Part shown: positions 47,444 through 59,330 of the stretch, piece after piece
Layout: each line of letters opens with the position of its first letter
How positions within the stretch are numbered: the stretch's first letter is position 1
Source of the DNA: Calamus simplicifolius
Lineage: Eukaryota; Streptophyta; Magnoliopsida; Arecales; Arecaceae
Length of the DNA stretch: 64,000 nt
Direction of reading: 5' to 3'
Assembly: GCA_900491605.1 (NCBI GenBank)
Contig: UESW01004631.1
Span: 430,958-494,957 of the forward strand
Notes under the pieces: generated by a model
The model's input: only the letters and a program-made list of their open reading frames with translations
What the model was told of the DNA's origin: nothing
Database searches by the model: none
Translations under genes and position numbers: made by a program

Positions 47444-48908
47444 TGTTGGCCCAGATGGCAACCCAAGAGGGGGGGGGTGAATTGGGTTCTTTAAAAAATT
47501 AGCCCTTTTTAAAATAGTTTGCTTGAGATTAATGAGGGCAATGCAAGATAACTATAAAGTAAGATAGAGATAGAGAAAGAGACAATAAGACACGGCAAAC
47601 ACAAAGATTTTATAGTGGTTCGGTGTATCCAACACCTACGTCCACTCCCAAGATTCACTTGGGTCCACACTATAATCTCTCTAGATTACAGCCGAGTTGT
47701 TTTCCAAGCTCACAACTCAAACTTGTTGTTTTCCGGGTCACAACGAACCCAGCTGGTTTTACTCGGGCTTACCAGCACAAAACCCTACACGTTGTTTTTC
47801 ACGGGCTCACAACTAACCCAAGCTTAAACAAGCTTAACCCGAGGTAAAACTACCTCCTCTAGTTCAATCCCCCAGATTGAACTAGGCAAAAAATAAGATA
47901 AGTATTGTTGTGAATACAAAGCTCCTCAATGAGCAAATATACAAATTAATAACAAGGTTTAGAAAAGCCTGATTTGTAGATTGGTTGGCTTTTGAGCTTT
48001 TCTCCTTTTCTTCTTTTCTTCTTCTCCTTGCTGGATTGAATCAAGCCTCAGCTCCGATTCTTCGTGGTTGAAGCAGTTGAGAAGGGTTGAAAAGCAAGAA
48101 ATGAATCTCCTTTCTCCAAGTTGGGAAATCCTCCAAGACTTTGATTTTGAACGCTTTGGATTCCTCTTGAGCTTTTGGAGTGGAGTGGATTTGAGCTAGA
48201 AGGTTTTCCTTTCAAGATTCAAGCTCTCGGATTTTTGAAATGGGATTTGTCTATCTCAGATTTTTTTTCAGATTTTTCGTTCTTTTTCGTTCTTTTTTTC
48301 TCTTTTTTTTGAACAATAGACTCCCTTTTTATAGATTTCTTTTACACCTCTTTTGGAATAAAACTATCCGTTGGAGTGTACCTTGCATCAAAATATATCC
48401 GTTAGAAATGAGTAAAAATAGAAAAGTTACCGTTAGAGCTGATCTGGCAACTTCGTTTTTCGTTCCAGGTGGGTTGGAGTCGACTCTAACTTTTCTGGAG
48501 TCGGCTCTAGCTCGAGGCGTTTTAAAATGATATTCCCGGAGTCGTCTCTGGCTTTTCTGGGGTCGACAAGATGCTTTTCCGGAGTCGACTCTAACTTACC
48601 CGGAGTCGACTCTAGGTTGGAGCCAGAAAAATCGACTTTCTGCTCCGTCTGTGAGAGTCGACTCTCACAGTCTCGGAGTCGACTCTAATGACCGTGCCAG
48701 TTCCGGAGTCGGCTCTGTGATTCTCGGAGTCGACTCTAATGTCTGCAATTCTTACCTAGACATTAGATTCGATCCAGAACACATTGAAACTCTGATTTTG
48801 ATCTTTCAATAGTCTTATAGGCTGAAACACTAAATCAAATCATCAGAGCCTTCAAAAATTATACTCAAATAGTTTTGTTAATCATCAAAATCATCAATTG
48901 GGTCAACA
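47444..48908 (-). repeat. Copia-2 5' LTR
   Basis: 1465 bp, ending with the TGTTG/CAACA signature at both edges. It contains a TATA box (minus, 48333-48326) and about ten GAGTCGACTC-like palindromes at 48474-48745, in the upstream part of the LTR. Confidence 0.95.
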
Positions 48909-50290
48909 ACACCACTCGGCCCCGGCACGGCAGTGCCCCGAGTTGGTTAAGACCCTAAAGGTTCCGTACCCGGCTGAGTCACCATTTGGATGGCACACAA
49001 ACCCCCAAGATGGTTCAAAAGGAGCTCACTGGCATCGCAGCCCACGGGACACCACTCGGCCCCAGCACGACGGTGCCCCCGAGTTGGTTAAGACCCTAAA
49101 GGCTCCGTACCTGGCTGAGTCGCCACTTGGGCGGCACACAAACCCCCAAGATGGTTCAAAAGGAGCTCACTGACATCGCGACCCATGGAACACCACTCGG
49201 CCCCGGCACGGCGGTGCCCCCGAGTAGGTTAAGACCCTAAAGGCTCCGTACCTGACTGAGTCGCCACTTGGGCGGCACACAAACCCCCAAGATGGTTCAA
49301 AAGGAGCTCACTGGCATCGCGGCCTACGGGACACCACTCGGCCCCAGCACAGCAGTGCCCCCGAGTTGGTTAAGACCCTAAAGGCTCCATACCTGGCTGA
49401 GTCGCCACTTAGGCGGCACACAAACCCCAAGATGGTTCAAAAGGAGCTCACTGGCATCGCGGCCCACGGGACACCACTCGGCCCTAGCACAGTGGTGCCC
49501 CCGAGTAGGTTAAGACCCTAAAGGCTCTGTACCCGGCTGAGTCACCACTTGGGCGGCACACAAACCCCCAAGATGGTTCAAAAGAAGCTCACTGGCATCG
49601 CGGCCCACGGGACACCACTCGACCCCGGCACGGCGGTGCCCTCGAATTGGTTAAGACCCTAAAGGCTCCATACCCGGCTGAGTCACCACTTGGGCGGCAC
49701 ATAAACCCCCAAGATGGTTCAAAAGGAGCTCACTGGCATCGCGGCCCACGGGACACTACTCGGCCCCAGCACGGTGGTGCCCCCGAGTTGGTTAAGACTC
49801 TAAAGGCTCCGTACCCGGCTGAGTCGCCACTTGGGCGGCACACAAACCCCCAGGATGGTTCAAAAGGAGCTCACTGGCATCGCGGCCCATGGGACACCAC
49901 TCGGTCCCGGCACGGCGGTGCCCTCGAGTTGGTTAAGACCCTAAAGGCTCCGTACCCGGCTGAGTCGCCACTTGGGTGGCACACAAACCTCCAGGTTGGT
50001 TCAAAAGAAGCTCACTGGCATCGCGGCCCCCGAGATACCACTCGGCCCCGGCACGGCATGCCACCGAGTAGGTTAAGACCCTAAAGGCTCCGTACCTGGC
50101 TGAGTCGCCACCTGGACAGCACACAACCCCCAGGATGGTTCAAAAGGAACTCAACAGCATCTCGGCCCACGGGACACCACTCGCAGCAGTTCACAAACCC
50201 CACGAATGGTTAAGACCCTAAAGGCTCTGTACCCGACGAGTCACCCCTCGCAGCGATTCCTACACCCCCGAGGCAGTTCAAAAGGAACCT
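48909..50290 (+). repeat. 141-bp tandem array B, right part
   Basis: GGTTAAGA landmarks at 48945, 49086, 49227, 49368, 49508, 49649, 49790, 49931, 50071 and about 50208. With the one left of Copia-2, array B also has 11 units, like array A. The final units are degenerate in the same way as in array A. Confidence 0.93.
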
Positions 50291-50709
50291 GACGACTCTC
50301 AGCTCTCAGGTCACCCTCCGGGGTTCAAAAGGCTTCCGGCAGCCACAACTTACCTCAGCGGTTTCAACTCTGTGTCATCGACCGACGGTCAATCGGCCTC
50401 GACGGCTCAATTTCTGCTTCGGCAATTTTGTCACAGCCTCAGCGGCTTTATCATGGCAGCCTCAAGCCGGCGGATAGCCATGAAAAGACTTCCAGACTCC
50501 GCGTTGGGAGAGGATTACTAGCTGCCCTCAGCTAGCCAAAGAAGGCATGCAGACGTCCATACAAGGTAGTGCAAGAGGAAAGGGGTTTCCCCACCTAGAA
50601 GGAATCATGGTTGAAGTTAACATGAAAGAGCAGATGCCAAGGTAAAAGTTCTACACTCCTTTCGCTTAGCTGGTGCGGGGCACGCAAGCTCAAGGAGTGT
50701 GGGGGCATT

Positions 50710-52532
50710 TGATGGGGCCAGTTGACCCCATGGAGAATAAAAGACAATAATTTTTGGACGGCCCACCTTGACAGCGGCGTCGGTCTCAACATTGGCCGCG
50801 TCCCACCTCGATTTGGCGTCAGCCGCGGCCCACTTCAATCTCAACATCCGCGATGGCCCACCTTGACCTCGGCAATCGGCCTCGCCCCGCTTGGCCACCT
50901 CGGCTCCAAGGTCGACGGCTCCAAGGCCGGCAGCTCCAAGGCCGACAGCTCCAAGGCCGACGGCCCCAAAGGCCGACACCTCCAAGGCCGACGGCCCCAA
51001 AGGCCGACACCTCCAAGACCGACACCTCCATGGCCGACACCTCCAAGACCGACACCTCCAAGGCCGGCACCTCCAAGCCAGGCGGCCCCGGCACTTCCCA
51101 GCCGGCCTCGGTACTTCCCAGCCGACCCCAGCACCTTCCCAAGCGGCCCAACATCTTCCTAGCCGGCCCCCTACGTCTCCAAGCTAGGCGGCCCCGGCAC
51201 TTCCCGGCCGGCCCCGGCACCTTCCCAAGCGGCCCGGCATCTTCCTAGCCGGCCCCCTACGTATTCAAGCTAGGCGGCCTCGGCAATTCCTGGCCGGCCC
51301 CTCTCGGCCCCAGCATCTCTGAGTTCTCCAAGCCCGCCGAGTCGGCCCTGACCTTCCTGGTCGGCCCCTCTCGGCCCCGGCATCTCCGAGTCCGCCGAGT
51401 CAGCCCCGGCCATTCCTGGCCGGTCCCTCTCGGCCCCGGCATCTCCGAGCTCTCCAAGCTCGCCGATTCGGCCCCAGCCATTCCTGGCCGGCCCCTCTCG
51501 GCCCCGGCGTCTCCAAGCCCGCCGAGTCGGCCCCGACCCTTCCTGGTCGGCCCTTCTCGGCCCCGGCATCTCCAAGCCCACCGAGTCGGCCCCGGCCCTT
51601 CCTGGTCGGCCCTTCTCGGCCCCGGCATCTCCGAGCCAGCTGAGTCGGCCCCGGCCATTCCTGGCTGGCCCCTCTCAGCCCCGGCATCTCCGAGCTCTCC
51701 AAGCCCACCGAGTCGGCCCTGGCCATTCCTGGCCGGCCCCTCTCGGCCCTGGCGTCTCCAAGCCCGACGAGTTGGCCCTGACCCTTCCTGGTCGGTCCTT
51801 CTCAGCCCCGGCATCTCCGAGCCTGCCGAGTCGGCTCCGGCCATTCTTGGCCGGCCCCTCTCTGCCCCGGCATCTCCGAGCTCTCCAAGCCCGCCGAGTC
51901 GGCCTCGGCCGCCCCTGGCCAGCCGGGTCCAGCCTTGACTCCCACGGGAGGGTCAAGGTGTCCCAGTTCTCCCCAGCATGGCCCCAGCGGTTCAAGAAAC
52001 TGCCTCTCTGACTTGTGCCGCCAGACAATGCCAGGTCCACCTACTACTGGCCACGTTGTTGATGGGACTAGACCCAACTTCCCAACAGCCCCGTCGGCTG
52101 ATGGGACTTAGCCCACCAACCGCCGCTTTCTCCCTTTCCGATGGGACAGGACCCACCAACCAGCGCAGATTTGCGCACCTCCCAAGAACTCCGCAGACGT
52201 TCCCTCCTCACGTAATCCCACGTGATTATACCAGGGTCAACCCCTATAAAAAGGTGAATCCACCCAGTAAACAGGTATGTGCGATAATCCCCAAAATCGC
52301 TGCCTTAGCATTCAGGAAGGAATCCCTCCTCCCTGAGACCTTCTTTCTCATATTAAAAAGGGCTCACTCGAGCCCCTCTTCAGCTATGACTTCAGTTGCT
52401 AATTTGGGTGTCAGAGGATCCCATCGGAGAACCCTCTCCGGTCCTGGGACTTTTCTGCAGGTAACCTGGTGAAAAAAAGCCTGGAGAAGCATCCCGTTCC
52501 CGACGTCCAGGATAGGTGATTGAGCATCATCA
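50710..52532 (+). repeat. Gypsy-derived LTR copy 3
   Basis: 1823 bp, TGATGGGG...CATCA, preceded by a PPT (GTGTGGGGGCATT) and followed by GTAAT. Same subrepeat blocks (50915-51080 and 51290-51905), with TATA at 52244. Confidence 0.93.
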
Positions 52533-52537
52533 GTAAT

Positions 52538-54157
52538 ATTAAGCAACTTGAATATGTGTGCAAAATCAACTAATTTATTCGATTCCATATCGGTCTTTAA
52601 AAAAAGCATAAGGCTTTATATCCTTTTTTTTTTGTCTTGATTATAAGGTCATAGCCAGTCATGCTCCTACAAAAAGGGGCATGATACATTGGCTATAGAA
52701 GGAAACAATAATAATAATGAGGTATTTAATGAAGATGGATTAGAGGATGTCAATCTTGTTATGCTTGTTATATAGACATTCACTCTTACATTGGATAAGA
52801 TAGGTCCTAGCAATTAAAAATAATAGTAAAAGCATTAGTGCTTCCATAAAGAACATCGTTCAAGTTATTATGAAAATTGCATTACATCAACGGTTGAAGA
52901 TGCAATTAGGCATTTTAGCAAAATAACTGGTTTGGATGATATAGTTGTTGTTAAGAGGCAAAAAAAAAAAAAAAAAAACTAATGATGAATGAAGATTTCT
53001 AGTCTTATTATGGCTCATAGACATCAAGCATTACATAAGATTGATCATGATAATGGAAGAATTGATACATTTTTTATTTTACTAATGAAATAAAAATAGA
53101 ATGTGTAAAGTCAATATATTGATGAATTTACTCAAACAATATTTCTTATGTAGCAACATAGTGCTCTGCTTTCATGCTTTCTGAGCCTTTCACTTTGTTA
53201 ATGATTTATAAGAACTTTTGAATCGATTCATTAATAATACTTATTTCATAAGTTTTATTATACTTTAAAGATTATCTTATACTCATATGATACTATTTGT
53301 TCTTGAACTTAAAGTGAATGTCATAAAATTGCATTGTAAAAGGCTTGAGAAAGTTTAACATTTTTATAATGCTTATATAAGTTCTAACAAGAGTGCAATA
53401 ACATCAATGCTAATAATTAATGGTATACCTTTATTATATATGACATATATAATCACATAACTTATATTATATAAGAGAAGTATTACATGTTATATATAAG
53501 ATATATAAAGTAATATATATTAATGTTCTTATTGTTACATGGGGTGTTATTAGGTTGGATCAAAGATGGAATTCAATTTAAATGCAAATTGAATTCCATC
53601 TTACATGTCTTGCTGCTAGCTTTTAACATGCACAAGAACACACCATCTAGAGGTATTTTAGGTAAAATATAAAATTTATTTCAATTTAAACATATAAAAT
53701 AGTTAAAACAAGCAATAAAACAGAATGCCTATTCTTTTCATCTAATTTTTTCTACATTATCATAGAACAGGGATGCTGATTTTTGATTCATTGGTTTCTC
53801 TTCTTATTTCATTTGTTATCATTCTATTCCTCTTCTTTTTTAGGCTAGTTAAATGCAATAAATCTTTTGTATAAATACACTAAATTAATTTGAATAAGGG
53901 AAACACATGCAACTATGTATTTATTTTCTCCTATGTTTTAGCTTCCAAAAATGCACCATGACTCACATGATAAGACCATATTATGACCTACTAAAGCACA
54001 TCAATTATAATAATCCTTAAATGGTTGCTAAATGAACAAAAATGTCCCCTCAGGTCCTCTTCAAATCATAGCATTGCTAATATAGCTATGTTATTACCAC
54101 TCATTATAAACAAATACATATCACCATTAAGTATTACATCACCTTCTATCATTTAGG
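52538..54157. other. AT-rich spacer, no gene seen
   Basis: AT-rich, with chance ORFs only and an A-run at 52961-52978. It continues the pre-insertion site that was split by the three-LTR complex, so 29040-30728 and 52538 onward were once adjacent. Confidence 0.7.
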
Positions 54158-55490
54158 TAGAGGTGGGCACTGGGCCGTGCCGTGCCAGGCACGGCCTAGG
54201 CCCGTCGTGCCTAAAAAATTATCGTGTCGTGCCTGGCACGGCCCATTTGTTAATGGACCGTGCCAGGCACGACACATTAAAAAAATTTAAATTTGGCACC
54301 GCCCATCAGGGCCGTATCCAGCACGGCTGGGCTGGGGGGCCGTGCCATGGCACGGCCCACCACGGCCATGCCATGGCACGGCAGCGCTGGTGCCTAGGCA
54401 CCTGGGCTGTGCCATGGCATGGCAGCGCTGGTGCCTAGGCACCAGGTGCCTAGGCACCACCTTGGTGCCTAGGCATAGCTGGTGCCTAGGCACCACACCA
54501 GCTATTTTAGCCGTTTTTAACGGCTATATAGCCATTAAAAATGGCTATCCATTTTTAACGGCTATATAGCCGTTAAATGCTGTTGGAAGGGGTTTAGACC
54601 ATTTTACCCCTTCTAACAGTCATATAACGGCTATATCAAAGGGTAGTTTTGGAAAAAAAATAGAAATTCTATAAATAGATGAACTCTCCCTCATTCTTAC
54701 CACACCAAACCAATTCCTCTATTACTACTATTTCTCTCTTCCAGCAAGTGCTCTAGTAGATTAGTAATTTAATTTTTAGTTTGTAAGTGTTCTTACAAGT
54801 GGCAAGTGCTCAAGCAAGTAGTCAAGTGCTACAAGATCAATTCTTGTTGAGAGGCGAGAGCGCAAGAGGAAGCTCACAAATCTCGGCTCCACGCCTCCAC
54901 CTCTGATCTTTTCTCAATTCCTTTTTGTGGGTTAGTTTTTATTTTTTTACATTTATTAATTAAAAATTTTAGATATGACATCTTTTAACGAAAGTAATTT
55001 TAATATGCACGCTTTTTCTGAGGGTGAGGAAACTAATCCCCAAGGACCCCAACCCCAATCCCAATCCCAACTCCAAGTTCCATCTAGAGCTAGTGTCAGT
55101 GAGTGTCAAACCTCTTCTCGTAAGAGGACTAGTAATGTTTGGATTGATTTCGATAGAATTATGGTTGATGGAGTCTATAAAGCAAAATGTAAAAATGTGC
55201 AAAACTTTACCGTTGTTCTAGTACTGGGGGAACAGGGCATCTAAGAAGATATCAAGAGAGTCATAGGATGCATGATTCCAGTCAGCAACGACTCCTTAAT
55301 ATACAAGAGAGATTACTTGTAGGTAATTTTGCATATAACCACGAAAATCAAAGAAAATTACTGGTAAGATGGATAGTTCAAGATGAATTACCTTTTAGTT
55401 TATCTGAATCTTATAATTTTAAAAGATATGTTCAATTAGGCCTACATGTAAAACAACCAATAACGTGCCTAATGTTATTTAGATCAACAT
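54158..55490 (+). mobile_element. 5' part of an hAT DNA transposon, truncated by Copia-4
   Basis: Starts TAGAGGTGGGCAC, matching the plant hAT terminal pattern (TAGGGGTGGGCA-like). The subterminal region 54165-54500 is packed with palindromes: GTGCCATGGCAC, six copies of GGTGCCTAGGCACC-like units, and then AACGGCTATATAGCCGTT-type units at 54515-54580. A transposase start follows at 54975. The 3' half and other terminus are not in the window. The reading stops where the Copia-4 LTR begins near 55490. Confidence 0.75.
54975..55490 (+). pseudogene. hAT transposase N-terminus with BED zinc finger (frameshifted, truncated)
   Basis: The ATG at 54975 starts MTSFNESNFNMHAFSEGEE. A Pro/Gln/Ser-rich linker and then a BED finger follow: SNVWIDFDRI, KAKCKN, and, after a one-base loss near 55196, the second Cys and the GHLRRYQESH histidines. 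It continues into the region before the dimerisation/catalytic core (LLVGNFAYNHENQRKLLVRW). This resembles RICESLEEPER-type hAT proteins. The RNase H-like catalytic core is missing because of the Copia-4 insertion. The frameshift kills it independently of the truncation. Confidence 0.78.
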
Positions 55491-55842
55491 GGCACTTCAA
55501 AATAAAGTAAAGCAACGGAAATAGTATTGAGAATTACCTCCCGCCATCGTTCCGGCCTCGGGATAAATAATAAAAAGGGAAGAAGCTTTGAATTCTGGTT
55601 CTTCTGATCCTTTCTCTACCCAAATCGATGGTGTGTGGTTTTCTCTTATCGTAGAGCAGGTATCAGGGACCAATTTTATATACACAAAACTCTCCAAAAA
55701 TTTCTGCCATCATAGAGATTTTCGGAGCACGTTCGGGCGATGGTTACGGAGCTATTTTGCACGTTCAAATTTTAAAATACATAAACCATAAAATTAGGAG
55801 TTGGTTATTCCCCTGGCCAGTAGGAATCTAAATTAACCAACA
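55490..55842 (-). repeat. Copia-4 3' LTR (approximate left edge)
   Basis: In the minus direction it starts TGTTGGTTAATTTAG at 55842, just after a purine-rich tract (TGGAAGAA, 55850-55843) that follows the end of pol. The far end is placed near 55490, where hAT sequence resumes. I could not see a second LTR copy in the window, so the left edge is uncertain. Confidence 0.6.
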
Positions 55843-55845
55843 TTC

Positions 55846-56114
55846 TTCCACTTGGTCTATGTATTTTTTACCATGCACGATATTAACATACGGATCATGG
55901 CGACAGTTCCTCTAAATGTGAGTATTGTCTTCCATGTATCACAATATGTTACACTTTCCAACATAGCCCAAATAACTTAATGAATAAACCCTATGTTTAT
56001 TCGTGGTCCAAACATAATGATATTCCTCAAAACAAACAAATATGTATACATCTTAAAGGAGAAATATCCAAACTGAATAAGAGTTTCATTGAAGAACAAG
56101 TATATACAATGATA
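55846..56114 (-). other. Copia-4 3' untranslated region
   Basis: Non-coding stretch between the pol stop and the 3' LTR. It holds the PPT-like purine run. Confidence 0.6.
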
Positions 56115-59100
56115 TTACATCACGGAACTAAGTTCCATTCGCGCTACATGATCCTTGAAACCTTTTGGTGGCATGCCTTTAGTCAGAGGATCCGCGAACA
56201 TCAATTCAGTGCTGATGTGTTCAATAACCACTTTCTTTTCTTTAACACGCTCTCTTATGGCTAAGTACTTAATGTCGATATGTTTACTACGACTACCACT
56301 CCTATTGTTCTTAGCCATAAAAACAACAGCTGAATTATCACAGTACAATGTCAAGGGCCTCGAAATAGAGTCCACAACTTTAAGCCCAGATACGAAACTC
56401 TTCAACCATACACCGTGTGAGGTAGCTTCAAAACAAGAGACGAACTCAGCCTCCATAGTGGAAGTAGCAGTCAAGGTCTGCTTGGCACTCTTCCATGATA
56501 CAGCTCCATCAGCTAATATAAATACGTAACCTGACGTTGATTTACGTGAATCAATACAGCCAGCAAAGTCTGCATCACTATACCCAATGACTTCCAACTT
56601 CTCAGTCCGTCTATACATGAGCATGTAATCCTTGGTTCCTTAAAGGTATCTCATAACCTTCTTTGCAGCCCGCCAGTGGTCAACACCTGGATTACTCTGA
56701 TATCTCCCAAGCATTCCAACAACAAATGCAATGTCAGGCCTGGTACAAACCTGAGCATACATAAGGCTTCCAATAGCTGAAGCATATGGAATGGGTCTCA
56801 TCTGTTTGCATTCGAACTCATTTTTGGGACACTGATTCAAGCTGAATCTATCACCTTTCACAATGGGTGTTACACTCGGTGAACAATCTTTCATGCAAAA
56901 CCTTTCTAGAACCTTGTTGATATAGGTCTTTTGAGACAAGCCCAAAATGCCTCTAGATCTATCTCTATGGATCTTTATGCCAATGACATAAGATGCCTCA
57001 CCCATATCCTTCATATCAAAGTTCTTTGAGAGAAATTGTTTCACCTCATATAGCAAACCCTTGTCATTAGTCGCTAGCAAAATGTCATCCACATATAACA
57101 CAAGAAAGCAAATCTTGCTCCCACTGACCTTTTGGTATATACAAACATCCATGATGTTTTCTTCAAAGCCAAATGAAGTAATAACATCATGAAATTTCAA
57201 ATACCATTGACGGGAGGCTTGCTTTAATCCATAATAGACTTATTCAGCTTACAGACTAAATTCTCACCACTACTAGAGGAAAATCCTTCTGGTTGTTTCA
57301 TGTAAACCTCTTCCTCTAGATCACCATTGAGGAACGCCGTTTTCACATCCATCTGGTGTAACTCTAAATCAAAATGAGCCACCAATGCCATGATTACACG
57401 GAAGGAGTCCTTTTTAGATACAGGAGAAAATGTCTCATTGTAATATATTCCTTCCCTTGAGTAAATCCTTTGGCAACAAGTCTAGCCTTATGTCTCTCGA
57501 TGTTGCCTTCTGAGTCTTTCTTAGTTTTAAAGACCCACTTACAACCAATGGCTTTTACACCATCAGGCAACTTGACAAGATCCCAGACTTTGTTAGATGC
57601 CATAGAATCCATCTCTTCTTTCATGGCTTTGTACCACAAGTCAGATACATTATAACTCATGACCAGTGAAAACGTTTCAGGATCATTTTTGGCTCCAATA
57701 TTGTAGTCACATTCTTGCAGATACACAACATAATCACTAGGAATTGCTGGTCTCCTAGTCCTAGTAGACCTCCTCAATGTTGCCTCAACATTCTCCTGTG
57801 AAATAGGATCATATTGCTCAACAGGTTGTTCAACAATTTTGGGTATTTGCTGAACTTCAAGGTCTACTAGATTTGGATCAGCAGTTTGTGGAATCTCTTG
57901 GACCTGTTGCTCAACATGTGCACGAACACAAGGCGCACTGTGAACTACAACAATCGGTCCACTACTTGAAGTGGAGCATTGAGTATCTTGATGACCTTTC
58001 CCAAGACCAAGGTCTTGAAAATGATCGCTCCCACTAATTAAGTCGTTTTCAAGAAATTTGGCATTTCTTGATTCCCCAAATCTAGTGCTATGAGAAGGAC
58101 AATAAAATCTATATCCCTTGGATCTTTCGACATAACCAACAAAATATGCACTTAAGGTCCTCGGGTCCAACTTCCTTTCATGTGGATTATAAATCCTCAC
58201 CTCAGCTGGGCAACCCCAAACGCGTACATGTCGCAAACTCGGTTTCCAACCTTTAAACAACTCAAAAGGTGTCTTTTGGACAGCCTTGGTTGGAACCCAG
58301 TTTAATATGTACACCGCTGTCTTAAGGGCTTCAGTCCATAAGGACCGAGGAAGTTTGGAGCTAGCAAGCATGCTCCTTACCATGTCCATTAATGTTCGGT
58401 TTCTTCTTTCAGCTACACCATTCTGATCTGGAGAACTAGGTAAGGTGTATTGGGCAACAATCCCATAATCTTGAAGAAACTTTGCAAATGGACCGGTAGC
58501 TTATCCACTCTCAGTGTATCTACCGTAGTATTCTCCTCCCCTATCAGATCTTACAATATTGATTCGTTTGTCACATTGTTTCTCTACTTCAGCCTTAAAA
58601 ATTTTGAAAGCTCAAGTGCCTCACTTTTGCTATTCAATAAGTAGAGATACATGTAACGCGAATAATCATCAATAAAGGAGATGAAATACTTATTACGGTA
58701 TGCATCTATATCAGGACTACAAATGTCTGTATGAATTATTTCTAACAATTGAGAACTTCTCTTTGCACCTTTCTTTGACTTGTTAGTATGCTTACCTTTA
58801 ATGCAGCCTATACAAGTACTAAAGTCAGTCCAATCAAGAGTACTAAGTACTCCATCATGTACCAACCTCTTGATTCTATCAATGGAGATATGACCTAATC
58901 TCCTATGCCACAAATTAGAGGAATTCTCATTAACGACACATCTTTTAACACCAACATGCATAGAAGAATAGTGATTGTCATTTTCTAAATTAAGACGAAA
59001 AAGACCATCAGACAATGTACCACATCCAATAATCTCAGATCCATAAGAAATACTGAAAGATGAATCCAAAAATTTAAAGGAATATCCACAAGATACAAGT

Positions 59101-59330
59101 CTTGAAATAGAAACTAAATTCCTAGCAAAACCAGGAATATAATATGTCTTTTCCAAACTTAAAATAAAACCACTATCTAAAACAAGTTTGCAAGTTCCAA
59201 TGGCTTCCACATGTGATGACATCTTGTTTCCAGAATAGATGCAGCATTCACTTCCCACTGGTTTCCGCAGGTCTTGCAATCCCTGCAAGGAGTTGGTAAT
59301 ATGGATTGAAGAACCAAGTCAATCCACCAT
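56115..59330 (-). pseudogene. Copia-4 pol (protease, integrase, RT, RNase H), broken
   Basis: 59288-58584 carries the protease remainder and the integrase zinc finger (LWHRRLGH...CIGCIKGKH) and core start HTDICSPD, FIDDYSRYMY. 58389-57394 carries the integrase end (RSMLASSKLPRSLWTEAL, RVWGC), a variable linker and the RT start (KARLVAKGFTQGKEY). 57200-56640 carries the RT palm with LYVDDILLATND and the connection. 56624-56115 carries RNase H with SDADFAGCIDSRKSTSG, TSTMEAEFVSC, CDNSAVVFMAKN and the end HVARMELSSVM. Breaks: frameshifts near 58585, 57410 and 57225, and a TAA at about 56640 that looks like a C-to-T change. Inactive. Confidence 0.88.

Larger units (their letters stand above)
38698..48908 (-). 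mobile_element. Copia-2: young full-length Copia element nested in the 141-bp array
   Basis: A 10.2-kb element on the minus strand with perfect 5-bp target duplications ACACC (38693-38697 and 48909-48913). In its own direction: 5' LTR 48908-47444, PBS 47441-47430, gag from 47382, pol to 42636, extra ORF 42142-40782, PPT 40183-40171, 3' LTR 40169-38698. The LTRs differ only at scattered sites and short indels, so the insertion is recent. It is the same family type as Copia-1 and Copia-3, with conserved gag and extra ORF. Many single-base losses interrupt gag and pol. Confidence 0.96.
30729..52532 (+). mobile_element. Three-LTR tandem of a pol-less Ty3/Gypsy-derived element (LTR-int-LTR-int-LTR)
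   Basis: Three LTR copies (30729-32503, 35605-37398, 50710-52532), each TGATGGGG...CATCA, alternate with two internal regions. Internal A is 3101 bp. Internal B is about 3095 bp once the nested Copia-2 and its duplicated target are removed. The whole is bounded by the same 5-bp GTAAT at 30724-30728 and 52533-52537, so it entered as one insertion and was extended by recombination. Each internal region has a PBS, gag remnants, the last ~39 codons of a Gypsy integrase, eleven 141-bp repeats and a PPT. It lacks protease, RT, RNase H and most of integrase, so it depended on an autonomous relative. Confidence 0.93.
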
